This document shows positions 1 through 9,987 of a stretch of DNA of 64,000 nt, piece after piece (the first letter of the stretch is position 1; each line of letters begins with the position of its first letter). The stretch is from Corylus avellana (taxonomy: Eukaryota > Streptophyta > Magnoliopsida > Fagales > Betulaceae). The DNA is taken from contig NC_081541.1 in NCBI RefSeq assembly GCF_901000735.1, forward strand, positions 21,326,172 through 21,390,171. The letters run 5' to 3'. The notes beneath the pieces are model-generated. The model searched no databases and had not been told where the DNA came from. It saw only the letters and a program-made list of their open reading frames with translations. A program made the translations under genes and the position numbers.

Positions 1-151
1 TTTCACTCTTAAATTGGCTTTGTTTTCGATATTAGTCTCACACTCTCTTGCCTTTTTCCACTCGTACCTTCCCCTTTTCAGTTCTTTATTGAACTAATAA
101 ACTTGATCAAGAAATTCAACTTGTAGTATTTAAACCAATACCGACGGTAGG

Positions 152-288
152 AAAAATTTATAGAAACAATGAATAAAAGGAAGAGGACAAAAGAAAGAAG
201 AAAGAAAACAAACGAACAGGAAAATATTATAGAAACAATGAATCAAAGGAAGAGAACATAAGAAAGAAGAAACAAAACAAACGAACAA
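152..288. repeat. 69-bp tandem duplication, purine-rich
   Basis: Two adjacent units (about 152-220 and 221-288) share the same run from TAGAAACAATGAAT through AAACAAACGAACA with a few substitutions. They lie in what would be the leader, on the minus strand, of the LTR element whose primer site is at 466-483. No coding potential is convincing in 1-465; the rest of that stretch is A/T-rich with a poly-T run near 308-330. Confidence 0.75.
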
Positions 289-465
289 TTGTTTTGTTTT
301 GTTTGTGTTTTTTTTTTTTTCGTTTTTTTTTGAACTTGGTGCACGATTTTAACTTAGTGCACGATGTAAAACACCAAGAAGGAATAATGAATACAAACAG
401 AACAAGATAGGATGATAACAATAAACTAAAGATAAAAACAAAAGGATAGTAAACCTGATTTTAGA

Positions 466-483
466 GACTGTGCTCTGATACCA
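466..483 (-). other. Primer-binding site, initiator-Met type (minus strand)
   Basis: On the minus strand this reads TGGTATCAGAGCACAGTC, the usual primer-binding site of plant retrotransposons primed by initiator tRNA-Met. It follows an LTR end reading CGCATCA with two spacer bases, so the LTR lies at higher coordinates and the element interior runs leftwards out of the window. Confidence 0.85.
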
Positions 484-485
484 AA

Positions 486-1177
486 TGATGCGAACCTCAA
501 TCGACGCGCTTTTGAGACCCAACAACAATATTGGAATACTTACCCAAGAAAGCTAAAATTCAGATTTTTTTTGGATAGAAAACCTTGACCAAACGTTTTT
601 AAATGAAACGTGAACCAAAGGTATGAAGTAACAACCATCAACCCAACGTTTATAAATGAAACGCGAACCGAAGGTATAAAGTTTGAACGCCACAAGGAAG
701 AATCCTTGATAAGTTCACAAGTTCTTTGAAGAACCAAAAGAAGAAGCAAACCTCACTTTTTATAATTTTCATTCATGATCTCCATTACAATGAGTGCATG
801 GTATTTATAAAGCATGGCTGGAAATATGACTACCTACTTGCTATGGAAAGGAAATTAAATTAGTTCCAACATTGGAAAGTAAATAAAGTAAAAAAGGACT
901 AACTAATAAAAACCTAAAATTAAGGTTGATTTGGTATGAAATTTGCAGCTCCTCCATGCCAAAAATAGACTGAGATTGGCAATTAAATCACGCCTAAGGA
1001 AGGTCTTGAAATAGGTAAGTCAATCAACCAACTAATTGGCATGTAATTTGGCAAGTCAATCATCCAATTAATTGGTATGTAATTGGATAGTCAATTAGCC
1101 ATAATTAACCATTAATCCATGCCATTGCTAAGGAAATTTTGTTCAATCTGCTCCATGAATAGCTTGGATCAAATTTA
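486..1177 (-). mobile_element. LTR of a minus-strand retrotransposon (outer end not fixed)
   Basis: The inner end is fixed by the primer site at 466-483; the outer end is a guess placed at the pol-end fragment. On the minus strand a TATA-like box (TATAAATACC, about 801-810) lies about 320 bases before the inner end, as expected for a promoter-bearing LTR. The A/T-rich sequence also holds direct repeats of the type TTGGCATGTAATTTGG / TTGGTATGTAATTGG near 1037-1090. No coding content is seen. Confidence 0.6.
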
Positions 1178-1330
1178 TTACGCCTTCATCTCCTTTGGGC
1201 CAAGCTTGGAATGCCTCATTTTAGAATCAGCCCAAATCTCTTGAATCAGCCCATTAAGTGCTTCTTTGATCTTCTTGGATCTTGCTCTAGTAATAGGCCC
1301 AACTGTAACATGCAACGGATCCTTTAATGG
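1178..1330 (-). pseudogene. C-terminal fragment of a Ty3/gypsy-type polyprotein
   Basis: The minus strand ends an open frame with GPITRARSKKIKEALNGLI and then a stop. A basic tail of the form G-P-[IM]-T-R-[AS]-R-[AS]-K-K followed by an amphipathic stretch is familiar from the C-terminus of plant gypsy polyproteins; this is recognition from memory, not a search. Only about 50 residues are retained; residues upstream in the same frame come from the GC-rich hairpin repeat at 1350-1496 and are not homologous. The stop lies directly before the putative LTR on the same strand. Confidence 0.55.
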
Positions 1331-1349
1331 TGCTTGTTGAATCTCATCA

Positions 1350-1496
1350 ACCACCCCCAGTGGGTACTGGGGGTGGTTTCGGCCACCCCCTTGGAGCCCA
1401 AGGGGGTGGCTGAGCCACCCCCGGGCACCAGGGGGTGGCCAGGCCACTCCCATGGCCAAAGGGCCACCCTCAATTGGCCACGAGCCACCCCCAATT
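1350..1496. repeat. GC-rich cluster of GGGGGTGGC / GCCACCCCC hairpins
   Basis: Alternating GGGGGTGG and CCACCCCC blocks form several short hairpins. The best is a perfect 10-bp arm, GGGGGTGGCT (1402-1411) and AGCCACCCCC (1413-1422), with one central base. The cluster is far more GC-rich than its surroundings and ends in a long A/T run (1497-1580). It looks like the end of a non-autonomous transposable element, but no target duplication was found. Confidence 0.6.
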
Positions 1497-2363
1497 TTTT
1501 TTCCTTTTCTTTTATTTATTTTTATTTTTTTTTAAAAAAACATTATTTTAATTTAAAAAAAATTAAAAAATTAAAGTAGGTGTCACGTGTCAACATCTGA
1601 TTGGTCCACGTGTCAGTCCTAATGGTCAACTAACGGTCAACTAACGGATGGACTAACTTGGTCATTTATCAAAACCACAGGGACCTCCTGTGATAAAAAT
1701 GAAATCGCAGGGAGGAAAAAATAAAGTTGGGAAACTCTATGGGGGTTTGGAGTATTTAACCCTTATTTTTAACTCTACATGGAATCAAATCACAAAATGT
1801 TAAAGGGATACTCCAGACACATAGACCGTAGCACCCAAGACTTGCTAGAGTAATTTTTATGTTGTTGTTTGCTACTTTATATTTTATTTATTGTTTGGTA
1901 TCTATTTCTTTAATTATCTCTTTTAATTTCGTGGGTTTCAATAAAGGAGTATGTTAGAGGGATGAAAAAGGGCTTAAAAAGTTAATAAAATTGAACTCTA
2001 AATCCTAACAAAATTTGGCCAGCTGTCACTTTTCCCAAAAAAGAAAGTTTACTTTGTTAAAACAAGTCCTAATTAGATGTCAACCCATCTCTATTTTGTA
2101 GGAGCTGATTTCCTAAGTTATTTCAAAGAGAAATTTATCATTCCATTTGTAGATTTATATGTGGGTCCTACATATTCAATGGTAAATTTTTTTTTAAAAA
2201 AATATATGTATAGAGATGGTTAGGAGAATAAAACCTAGACTTTCTCTATTTCAAAATGGAAAAGAAGTTGAGCTTTAAAAGGAAACTAAACTAAATTTGT
2301 TGTTGACAGTTTTATTGTTCCAAAAGAACAAGGATAAGAACATTGTTTTTAAAACGAAGGTTA
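1497..2363. other. Intergenic or old repeat sequence, no gene seen
   Basis: After an A/T run, 1575-1760 contains phrases seen in many plant non-autonomous transposons (repeated CACGTGTCA, GGTCAACTAACGG and an ACCACAGGGACCTCC-like run). The rest is A/T-rich with stops in all frames. No reading frame, RNA gene or clear element boundary is supported. Confidence 0.5.
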
Positions 2364-2372
2364 GTTTTATAG

Positions 2373-2532
2373 GAGTAATTCTAAAAGGCCTACTTGTGTC
2401 ATACTAAGAATGATGTGACTATTAAAATCACCATTTGATTAAAATTCAATAATGATCAATCACAAACCCAATGGTGACATTAATAGCCACATCATTCTTA
2501 GTTGGACACAAGTAGGTCTCCTAGAATTACTC
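2373..2532. mobile_element. Mutator-like MITE, 160 bp, 9-bp target duplication
   Basis: The first and last ~65 bases are inverted copies: the left end starts GAGTAATTCTA, and the right end read on the minus strand starts the same. They continue with a shared CCTACTTGTGTC block and a shared ACTAAGAATGATGTG block, with few mismatches. The element is bracketed by a perfect 9-bp direct repeat GTTTTATAG (2364-2372 and 2533-2541). A 9-bp duplication with long inverted ends is the Mutator (MULE) signature; hAT duplications are 8 bp with short ends. There is no coding content, so it is a non-autonomous copy. Confidence 0.85.
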
Positions 2533-2929
2533 GTTTTATAGTTGCCCTAAAACCCTAGTTGCACTAAAACTCTAAAGTCTGTGAGTGTATCTAAAATGTT
2601 GCCAGCCTATATATTTAAACTTTAAAACCCTAAAATTCACCATTTTGAACCATCAATTATAGTCCCAAAAACACGAATAGAGTTTTTCTACAAATTGGGT
2701 TAGAGGAACTTCTACAACTCAATTATTAAAAATGATATGTGTTCCTTGAGCATGTGAAAATGACATGTTTTTTTAATAGGAGAGATAAAGTTGAAATAAA
2801 TTTTATTAAAAACTGTTAGGTTTTAGATTGGCCTAATTCAATGACCATTCATGTAATGCTTTTTAGCTTAAAACTTTGAGAGTATGATTTGGGGGTGTTC
2901 CTAGTACTTTTAGGGTCTTCTAAGAAATT

Positions 2930-3400
2930 CCCTGATTTCCTCTCAGAAGTCTTGTCAGAATGAGGCTGGTAATGGGACTGGATAAAGAGCCCTCTGTTTT
3001 CCGGTGAGAAGCCTGTTACGACGGAACATGTAACAGGAACAAATATTGGTCTCCCCGTTTTCTCGTCAGGATGCTTGTCAAGACGAGGATGTGACGAGAG
3101 CATTTCTGGACTTCCTGTTTTCCCGTCAGGAACGGTGTCAAGAATAGGATGTGACGAGAGCAGAAATTGGACTCCCTGTTTTCCCATTAGGATGAGGATG
3201 TGATGGGAGTAGCAGCTGGTCTTCTTGGTTTCCCGTTAGGAACTGCGTCAAGATGTGGATGTGACGAGAGCAAAATTGGCCCTCCTAGTTTCTTGGCTGG
3301 ATCCCTGTCAAGACGGGACATGCAACGAGACCAAAGTTGGATTCCCTGGTTTCCCATCAGCTGGTTCGTCAGGACAGAACATGTGATGAAGTAGAGGATT
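2930..3400 (+). repeat. ~60-bp minisatellite with TGACG/CGTCA motifs in the SIRE LTR
   Basis: About eight imperfect units begin near 2930, 2991, 3051, 3111, 3172 (short), 3221, 3281 and 3342. A typical unit runs CTCCCTGTTTTC, CGTCAGGA, a GTCAAGACG-like block and ATGTGACGAGAG. Most units carry a CGTCA half and a TGACG half. The same array recurs in the 3' LTR (about 20669-21150). It lies in U3, upstream of the TATA box, where plant retrotransposons such as Tnt1 and Tto1 carry repeated enhancer boxes. TGACG is the core recognised by TGA-type bZIP factors (known); a role here is inference. Confidence 0.8.
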
Positions 3401-3475
3401 TTGCCTTCTCGTCAAAACGGGATTACTATCTCGTTAAGACATGTGAATTTTATATCTCTAAAATCTGTTATTCCT

Positions 3476-3533
3476 GTCATAACGAGAAAGTGTCTCGTTA
3501 TGACGTGACGAAGGAAATGTTTTCTCTATAAAA
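3476..3533 (+). promoter_or_regulatory. LTR promoter: 12-bp inverted repeat, TGACGTGACG and TATA box
   Basis: GTCATAACGAGA (3476-3487) and TCTCGTTATGAC (3493-3504) are perfect inverted repeats with a 5-base loop. The right arm runs into TGACGTGACG (3501-3510), and CTATAAAAGG (TATA box) follows at 3526-3535. In the 3' LTR (about 21225-21295) the layout is kept but the arms carry substitutions. The U3/R boundary should lie about 30 bases downstream of the TATA box. Confidence 0.75.
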
Positions 3534-4103
3534 GGTTTTCCTTCACTGTTCACTCTTCAAACTTTGAGATTTTATTTCGAGAGCTCTCGGTTCTCTGAAG
3601 TCTCCTCTTCTCCACTAGCATTGGGTCCTAGTGGTATTTATTTTCAAGAGGGGACGTGATATAGCGTGAAGCTATCCTTTCTCTTGTTTGGCGTGTTGGC
3701 CTTTGGCATGTTGCCTTGCTCGCTTAATGAAAAAGTTGGAATATATGATTGGAGTTTGTTGAAGAAGTCTATCGAAGGGTCGATAAAGGAAGTTGCTGCT
3801 TGAAGATGGTCACGATGGAGACAAGCTGGTTGTTTGCCGTTCTTACTGAGTTTAGAGGTGTTCAAGGGTGTGGGTATCGTCTATTCTATAACTGTGAGTC
3901 TTCTTTTATTGATTTCTTAGGTTTGGTTGCCCCGGAGTGGTTTTAACCTTTAGGTGCTCCACTTTGTAAACAAACTTTGTGTTGTGGTTGTGTTTGTTGA
4001 CTTATTCCGATGTGCTTGTTGTGTGTTTGATGAAATGGCTTAGTTGCTTACTTCAATATTTTTGTTTGCAAGAGGTAGAACTCGATCCTTATATTTTATC
4101 AAT

Positions 4104-4115
4104 TGGTATTAGAGC
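4104..4115 (+). other. Element A primer-binding site
   Basis: TGGTATTAGAGC directly follows the LTR end. It differs from the standard initiator-Met site TGGTATCAGAGC by one C-to-T change. Confidence 0.9.
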
Positions 4116-4212
4116 GGGTTCGGTCAATTTTTGACTTACGTCTTGAGCATGTTCATTTCCTCGTTTTTGTGGGCTCTGTATTGTCTATGTATATTCCTTT
4201 TCTTAATGAGCT

Positions 4213-4914
4213 TTGTTGTTTAAAAGACTTTGGGGTGTTGCTGAATCTGTTAAGTCTTCGTACTATATTGATATTGACCATGATAATCCTACTCTCTCTT
4301 TGGATGCTTTAAATTACTCCTTTGACACGATGTCCAAGGAAATTTGCTCTGTTAATCTTGACACTGAGCGTATTATGGATGAGTTAGTTAGAGTCAATTC
4401 TGAAATGGAAATACTAAAATTGGAAAATGAAATAAAAAGAAAAGAACTTTTGTCTGCTGAACAATCTATGATGTTGGATGTGAAATCTCCTGATTGTCCC
4501 TCATATGAACCTAGTTCTGCTAAAAAAGGTAGGCCTTGTTTTCACTGTGGGCTCCAAGGACATTTTCGTGCTAAATGTCCTCTTTTGATGCATGAGAATA
4601 CCAAGTCTTCCAAGACTGTCTCTAATAAGAAAAATGTTAACCTTGTTCAACAACAAATGGAACTCATAATCTCCAAACTAGATTTTCTTACTAGTGTAAT
4701 CTCGAAGAAATACCCCTTCTCTTTTGTGCATAGTCAAGAGTTTAGTCAATGCAGTTGCTCTTTCAAGAAGTGTCCTATGGAAGAAGATGATCATGTTGAT
4801 TTTGTTGCTCACATTTCTTTAAGAGCTCTTGATTCATGTTTATGGTACCTCGATAGTGCTTGTTCTAAGCACATGTCAGGGGACAAATTTGTGTTTAGCT
4901 GTTTAAATGAGTAG
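4213..4914 (+). pseudogene. Element A gag C-terminal part and protease start
   Basis: The open frame gives a charged, partly coiled-coil region (residues ~45-90), a CCHC zinc knuckle CFHCGLQGHFRAKC (residues ~113-126; binds genomic RNA in copia Gag), a linker, then WYLDSACSKHM near residue 213. That last string is the aspartic-protease active-site region of copia elements, with D-S-A where D-S-G is usual. The frame stops at 4912; the protease continues in frame (GSVTFGD...EVLYV) to about 5022. Most of the N-terminal gag half is missing or unrecognisable, so this is a broken gag. Confidence 0.8.
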
Positions 4915-5047
4915 AGAGGTGGTAGTGTTACATTTGGAGACATAAATCATGCTCAAATCAAAGGAAGGGGATCAATTGAAATCAAAGGGATTCCAGAGAT
5001 TCGTGAAGTACTCTATGTGATGAATCTCAAGGCAAAAAGAATGCAAT

Positions 5048-6720
5048 GTGTTCAGTGAAGATGGAAAATGGATTATGGGAGGTGTCAGGACGTCTGATAA
5101 TTGCTATGGGATTGGTCCCTCGACCACTCTCAGTTGTAAGCAAGCCAAGTTGGACATTGTTGAACAATGGCATCAGTGTCTAGGACATCTGAATTTAAAG
5201 GATCTCTTTAGGGCGTCTAAAAATGAGTTGATCAGTGATTTGCCAAAGTTCAGCAAGCTTGAGAAGATGGTATGTGGACCATGTCAACTGGGAAAACAAT
5301 CAAATCTCAACACAGAGCAACAAAGTCCATTCACACCACATATTCTTTGGAGTTGCTTCACATGGATTTGATAGGTCCCACAAGAAGTGAAAGTATGGGA
5401 GGAAAGAAGTATATCATGGTGATTGTGGATGACTATTCTAGATTCACTTGGGTAATATTACTGAAGGACAAGTTCAAAGCATGTGATCAAGCCAAAATTT
5501 TGTTCAAAAGAATCCAAAATGAGAAGGGATGTGCCATTCAACAGATAAGAAGTGACCATGGAAGAGTCAGGCATAAAACAAGAATTCTCCTCACCCATCA
5601 CTCCTCAACAGAATGGAGTTGTCGAAAGGAAGAATCGAGTCATCCAAGATATGGCATGTGCTATGTTATATGGGAAGAACCTTGCTACGTATTTCTGGGG
5701 AGAAGCTGTCACTACCGCCTGTCACATTATTAATAGAGTTTATCGAAGGCCAAGCATTGAGAAGACACCGTATGAGACTTGGAAGGGGAAGAAACCAATT
5801 GTGAAATACTTCCACGTTTTTGGAAGTAAATGCTTCATACTCCGTGACAGGGAAAATCTTGGTAAATTTGACACCAAGAATGATGAAGGAATCTTTCTCG
5901 GATATTCTCATTCGAGTAGGGCATATCGGGTTTACAACAGTCGAATATTCATTGTCATGGAATCTATAAATGTAGTGATTCATGATGAATCCTCCGATGT
6001 TAGGAGTCAACCACTTGAAAGCAAAGAGAAGCTAGAGGAAGTTGAAGAACCAGCTGCGGAGGAATCAGAAGGGATAGTGGAATTTGCTTCACCTGAGTCA
6101 AATGTTGAGCCCACCAGCCCTAAAGTCTTGTCTAAAGATACTCCTCATCTAATCTTGAATCATCCTCAGGAAAATATCTTAGGAAATGTTACTGAAGGAG
6201 AAAGGATTCGGAATAGGGTCTTAAAAATCAAGTTTCTCACTTGTGTTATATGTCTCAATTCGAACCAAAGAAGGTTGAAGAAGCACAACAAGATGAAAGC
6301 TGGATTGAAGCTATGCACGAGGAGTTGAATCAATTTACTAGAAATGATGTCCAGACCTTGGTTCCCAGACCTAGTGATCAAAATGTCATAGGTACAAAAT
6401 GGATCTGCAAGAGCAAGTCTAATGAACATGACACTGTGATATGAAATAAGGTTAGATTGGTTGCTCAGGGGCATACTCAAGTTGAAGGGATAGACTTTGA
6501 TGAGATTTTTGCTCCAGTTGCCAGACTTGAGTCTATTCAAATTCTTCTTGGAATAGCGTGCACTTTTGGTTTTAAATTGTATCAAATGGATGTTAAAAGT
6601 GCCTTTCTAAATGGAATTCTACAAGAAGAATTCTATGTGGAACAGCCTAAAGGGTTCAAGGATCCTCATCACACTGATCATGTATACAGGCTGAAGAGAG
6701 CTTTATATGGGTTGAAATAG
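5048..6720 (+). pseudogene. Element A pol: integrase and first half of reverse transcriptase
   Basis: Pieces in several frames give, in order, the integrase zinc region (WHQCLGHLN...CGPCQLGKQ), the catalytic core start (HMDLIGPTRS, VDDYSRFTWV), a mid-integrase region with PQQNGVVERKNR (5552 onwards), then RT from about 6270 ([42 protein letters not shown]). RT is cut at 6798 by element B and resumes at 18219. There are several frameshifts (near 5270, 5550 and 6240) and stops (6442, 6718), the last probably a Gln codon turned to TAG. The frames overlap and disagree, so no full-length product is possible. Confidence 0.82.
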
Positions 6721-6965
6721 GCTTCTAGAGTATGGTACGAGAGACTCACAGCTTATCTTGTCTCACATGGGTTTACTTGTGGAACATCTAACTCTACTTG
6801 ATAAGCGCCGAATGTTGCACATTCAAGCCCTTTAATTTACATATGTTAATTCCTTAGCATTGTTATTTGTTTGATTTTATTTTGTTTTTGTGTTTCAGGC
6901 CTTATTTGACAAACCATTGAAAATTGGGTTTAAAAGGGCAAAAAGCTGGGCATTCTGGATCTAGG

Positions 6966-7092
6966 ATCGAGCGCAGCTACTCCTAAGCTCGAGCACACCT
7001 GCGTTCAAGTGTATGCGGCTAGGGATCGAGCGCATGCCTGCGCTCGTGCGCATAATAGCTAGGCTCGAGCGCACAAAACGTCGGATCGAGCG
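6966..7092 (+). repeat. TCGAGCGCA palindrome cassette in the element B 5' LTR
   Basis: About six irregularly spaced copies of a motif with core TCGAGCGCA, preceded by GA or C and followed by C/T-rich spacers; one nearby form is TGCGCTCGTGCGCA. Inverted pairs make TGCGCTCGAGCGCA-type palindromes. The cassette lies 167-293 bp from the LTR start, upstream of the TATA box. The equivalent in the 3' LTR is 17106-17250. Several copies show C-to-T or G-to-A change at CpG, as expected for methylated DNA. Confidence 0.8.
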
Positions 7093-7628
7093 CACTCGGG
7101 CGTGTATTGCACGGCAGCAATCCTTTTCCAGCGTGGATTTGGTTTTCAGTCTCCCAATTGGACTGGGAGACTGACCTCCAGTTTTCTGAGGGTTTTTAGG
7201 GTTTTCCTAATCCTTATAAATAGGGCTCTAAACATTGTAAACAAACACACCGCTTTCTAGAGTTTAAATTTCAGTAAATTGTCTGTGGAGCTTAGAGGAT
7301 CATGAGCGACTAAATCAATTATGGGGTATTAATGTAACCCTTTCCAAGCACAATGGTTTGATTGTATTTACTTTTTATCTTTCAATTTATGCATGTTGAT
7401 TGTATAACCCTGAGGATTGCTACAATTGATTTTTGTTCTTCATATTAAATGGAATTGTTCTTTAATTCTAAGTCAATATTAGTAAAATTCTTATCTTGTC
7501 TTATAAATTATTTTACTATTATTGAACTCAAATCATTCTTATTTTTTGTGATTATAAGAATGATGGTTATACAATGGTTCTTAATTGGCATGCAATCAAT
7601 AGGGTTAGATAGACCATACCTAAGAAAG

Positions 7629-7677
7629 ACGGATCGTACTATGCCCTAGTTTAGTGTAATTTAGGTAGACGATCCGT
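7629..7677 (+). repeat. 9-bp inverted repeat ACGGATCGT / ACGATCCGT in the LTR
   Basis: ACGGATCGT (7629-7637) and ACGATCCGT (7669-7677) are perfect inverted copies 31 bases apart, in the transcribed part of the LTR. The 3' LTR keeps them, and an antisense solo LTR of the same family (53519-54649) carries the module twice. Confidence 0.7.
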
Positions 7678-8068
7678 GCCAACCGAAGATGGGTTATACT
7701 ATTCCATTGATTGTATGAAATTATTTTCATATGTTTTCTTGTTTAAATTATAACATGCATAGAATGAATTGCTAGAATTAAATATGGTTAACCATTGATG
7801 TGCGAATCGTGGTAAAGTCAATACCCTACTCTCTCTCTCTCTTATATATTTACTCTCTTTAATTTCATGCACTTTGAAATTACATAAACAAATCATTCTC
7901 TTTTGAATTAAGTTAATTTTAATCTTTCAAATTTTGATAACAAAACCCCTTTAGTCCTTGAGGTTCGGCATCCTCTCTATAGCCGTATCCTACAAAGATT
8001 CGTCCTATATTGCCAGTGGTTATTTTTATAATTGATATTTTTGGTCAGAAAAATACCACATCAATTTT

Positions 8069-8085
8069 TGGCGCCGTTACCGAGG
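8069..8085 (+). other. Element B primer-binding site, tRNA-Asp type
   Basis: TGGCGCCGTTACCGAGG follows the LTR end by five bases. It matches the complement of the 3' end of plant tRNA-Asp (TGGCGCCGTTGCCGGGG) with two changes; this primer is usual for Athila-type elements. Confidence 0.88.
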
Positions 8086-8242
8086 AACTGCTTAACGGTT
8101 TCATTATCTAAATTTAAGGATTGATTTTAGCTTAGTAATTTATTTTTCTGTTTTAAGTTGCTAATTTTAATTCTGTTGTGTGTTTGGTTTTTATTTTTTT
8201 TAGAATTTACAAACAGGTCCGTAGCTGCCTTCTCTGTGATTG

Positions 8243-8390
8243 CGATCGAGCACAGACCGCATGCGATCGAGCGCATGGACGCAATTTAGCAGGAATCAAG
8301 CCAGCAACGCTCAAGCCCTCCCATCCTGCGCTCGCACCCATCTGCGGAAGTACGCTCGAGCGCACCCTGCCGTGCGATCGAGCGCACTTG
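8243..8390 (+). repeat. TCGAGCGCA cassette in the element B leader
   Basis: Motif copies of the form GATCGAGCGCA and GCTCGAGCGCACC occur between the primer site and gag, about 100-245 bases upstream of the gag start. Some have decayed, for example GATCGAGCACA at 8244. The short open frames across it, rich in Asp-Arg-Ala-His or Cys-Ala-Arg-Ser, are only translations of the motif. Confidence 0.75.
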
Positions 8391-8487
8391 CAGCAACCTA
8401 CATCCAAAATCCCAGCACATCTAAGGGCCGTTTGTGAGCTTTACTTTTCTGTTTTAGCTTAGTTTTTCTTTATTTTCTGTTTTGTTT

Positions 8488-9966
8488 ATGCTCGGTCGCC
8501 GTTCTTTGTCTTTTCCATTAATTTCTTGCGACCTTGAAATTGAACGCACTCTTAGACAAATTAGATCCCAAAGGACCCCTAATTTCCTAGAAGAGCATGC
8601 CACTGAGACCATGAGAGACAGTAACCACGTAGCTTTGCAAGATCACTATCTTCCTACGACTTACACTACTCCCACATGTCTCCGGCTGCCGGAACTTACG
8701 GTAACCCATTATGAAATTAAGCCCAGCACTATACGAAGTTTACCTTCTTTCCTAGGGCTTACCACTGAAAATCCTTATGACTTCCTCAGTGATTTCGAAG
8801 CAATTTGTGATACCACTAAAATGAATGGATTCACTGAGGATGCCCTAAGGATGCGTCTTTTTCCTTTCTCCCTCAAGGAAAAAGCCAAACATTGGTTCCA
8901 GTCCTTAACACCCAACTCTATCACTTCTTGGGCTCAATTGCAGCAAGAATTTCTTAAGAAGTATTACCCCATAGGAATGACCAATGACACTAGGAGAGCT
9001 ATCACTAGCTTCTCCCAATATGAGGGAGAAGATTTCCATGAGACTTGGGATAGGCTGCAGAGCTTGCTTAGATCATGTCCACACCACGCTGTCCCGAAAT
9101 GGCTGCTAGTGCAGTGTTTTTATGATGGCCTGACCGAGTCCAATAGAAAAATGGTGGATGCATCATGTGGGGGAACTTTCATGTTAAAAAGCTAAGATGA
9201 AGCATGGGCTATGTTTGAAAATTTGAGTAACAATTCTCTTCAACAGGTTTCCACCAAACGAAGGGTACCAGCACCTAAAGCACTCAAGACAGAGAGTTTG
9301 TATGAAGCAGGCCATTCCCCAAAGATGGCCAACCAAGTAGTTGAGGCTATCACCAAGAAGCTAGACCAATGGATGACTGCTGGTTTTGCTCCTAATGCTG
9401 CTCACACGCACACACCACCTGAACCATGCTCATTCTGTTCTAGTCCTATGCAACATGTAAATAACTGCCTTGTTACTGGAAATTATACTGATATTGTTGA
9501 TGAGCAGGTTAATGCAGCTTTCTCCAGACCAGGTAATGATCCGTACTTCAATACCTACAACCCCAGGTGGAGAAATCATCCAAATTTCTCATGGAAGAAT
9601 GCACATTCGGGCAATTCAGCCCCAGGGCCACACAATCAAGCTCAATCCAACAGGCAGCCCTATCAACCTCATTCCACTTACCGGCCTCCACAGCAGCAAT
9701 ACCAGGCCGCACCACTTCCCTCAGATTCTAATTTTGAGGATCGGGTGCTTAAAATGATGAGCGAGCTGGCGGGCCAGATAAAGCAGACGATCAAATCTCA
9801 GGAGGAAATAGTAAACTCACATTCCCAATCCATTGCCAAGCTAGAAGCTCAAGTCGGACAACTTGCCAGCACCCTCAATAGAAGAGACGAAGGAAAGCTT
9901 CCGAGTCAGTTGGTGGGAAATCATAAGGGGCACTACATGGTAGATGAGGGCATTTCATACGATTAG
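8488..9966 (+). pseudogene. Element B Gag (with two in-frame stops)
   Basis: The ATG at 8488 (MLGRRSLSFPL) is chosen because elements C and G start the homologous protein at the same point (MFGRRALNLEL, MLGWRSLNLEL). The retrotransposon Gag core follows (SFLGLTTENPYDFLSDFE...KAKHWFQSLTPNSITSW, residues ~85-225). A TAA at 9193 interrupts it in frame. After ~100 residues comes a zinc-knuckle variant CSFCSSPMQHVNNC, with C and H spacing C-x2-C-x5-H-x3-C in place of x4/x4. A TAG at 9964 precedes QVQAITTLRSGR, which leads in frame towards the protease. Gag packages the element RNA in cytoplasmic particles. Confidence 0.88.
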
Positions 9967-9987
9967 CAAGTTCAAGCCATCACCACC

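Larger units (their letters stand above)
2814..4103 (+). repeat. Element A 5' LTR
   Basis: It starts TGTTAGG and ends TATCAAT directly before the primer site; the 3' partner is 20553-21857. It contains a ~60-bp minisatellite, a perfect 12-bp inverted repeat and a TATA box, listed separately. Substitutions throughout against the 3' LTR indicate an old insertion. Confidence 0.88.
6799..8063 (+). repeat. Element B 5' LTR
   Basis: It starts TGATAAGCGCCG and ends CCACATCA; its partner is 16941-18213. The two are similar throughout with scattered substitutions and small indels. A TATA-like box (CTTATAAATAGGG, about 7212-7224) precedes the presumed start of transcription. The LTR holds a palindrome cassette (6966-7092) and a 9-bp inverted repeat (7629-7677). 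Confidence 0.93.

Noticed and set aside
2085..2219. Possible second MITE with ends CCATCTCTAT / ATAGAGATGG
   Set aside because: Only 10 bp of inverted similarity and no target duplication were found.
3200..3531. Short plus-strand frames in the element A LTR
   Set aside because: They run across the 60-bp minisatellite and promoter; the periodic peptide reflects the DNA repeat.
8178..8462. Frames with Cys-Asp-Arg-Ala or Glu-Arg-Thr-Arg-Ala repeats (also at 44115, 46822, 61309, 63348)
   Set aside because: They are direct translations of the TCGAGCGCA motif clusters in several frames at once, without conserved starts or ends.
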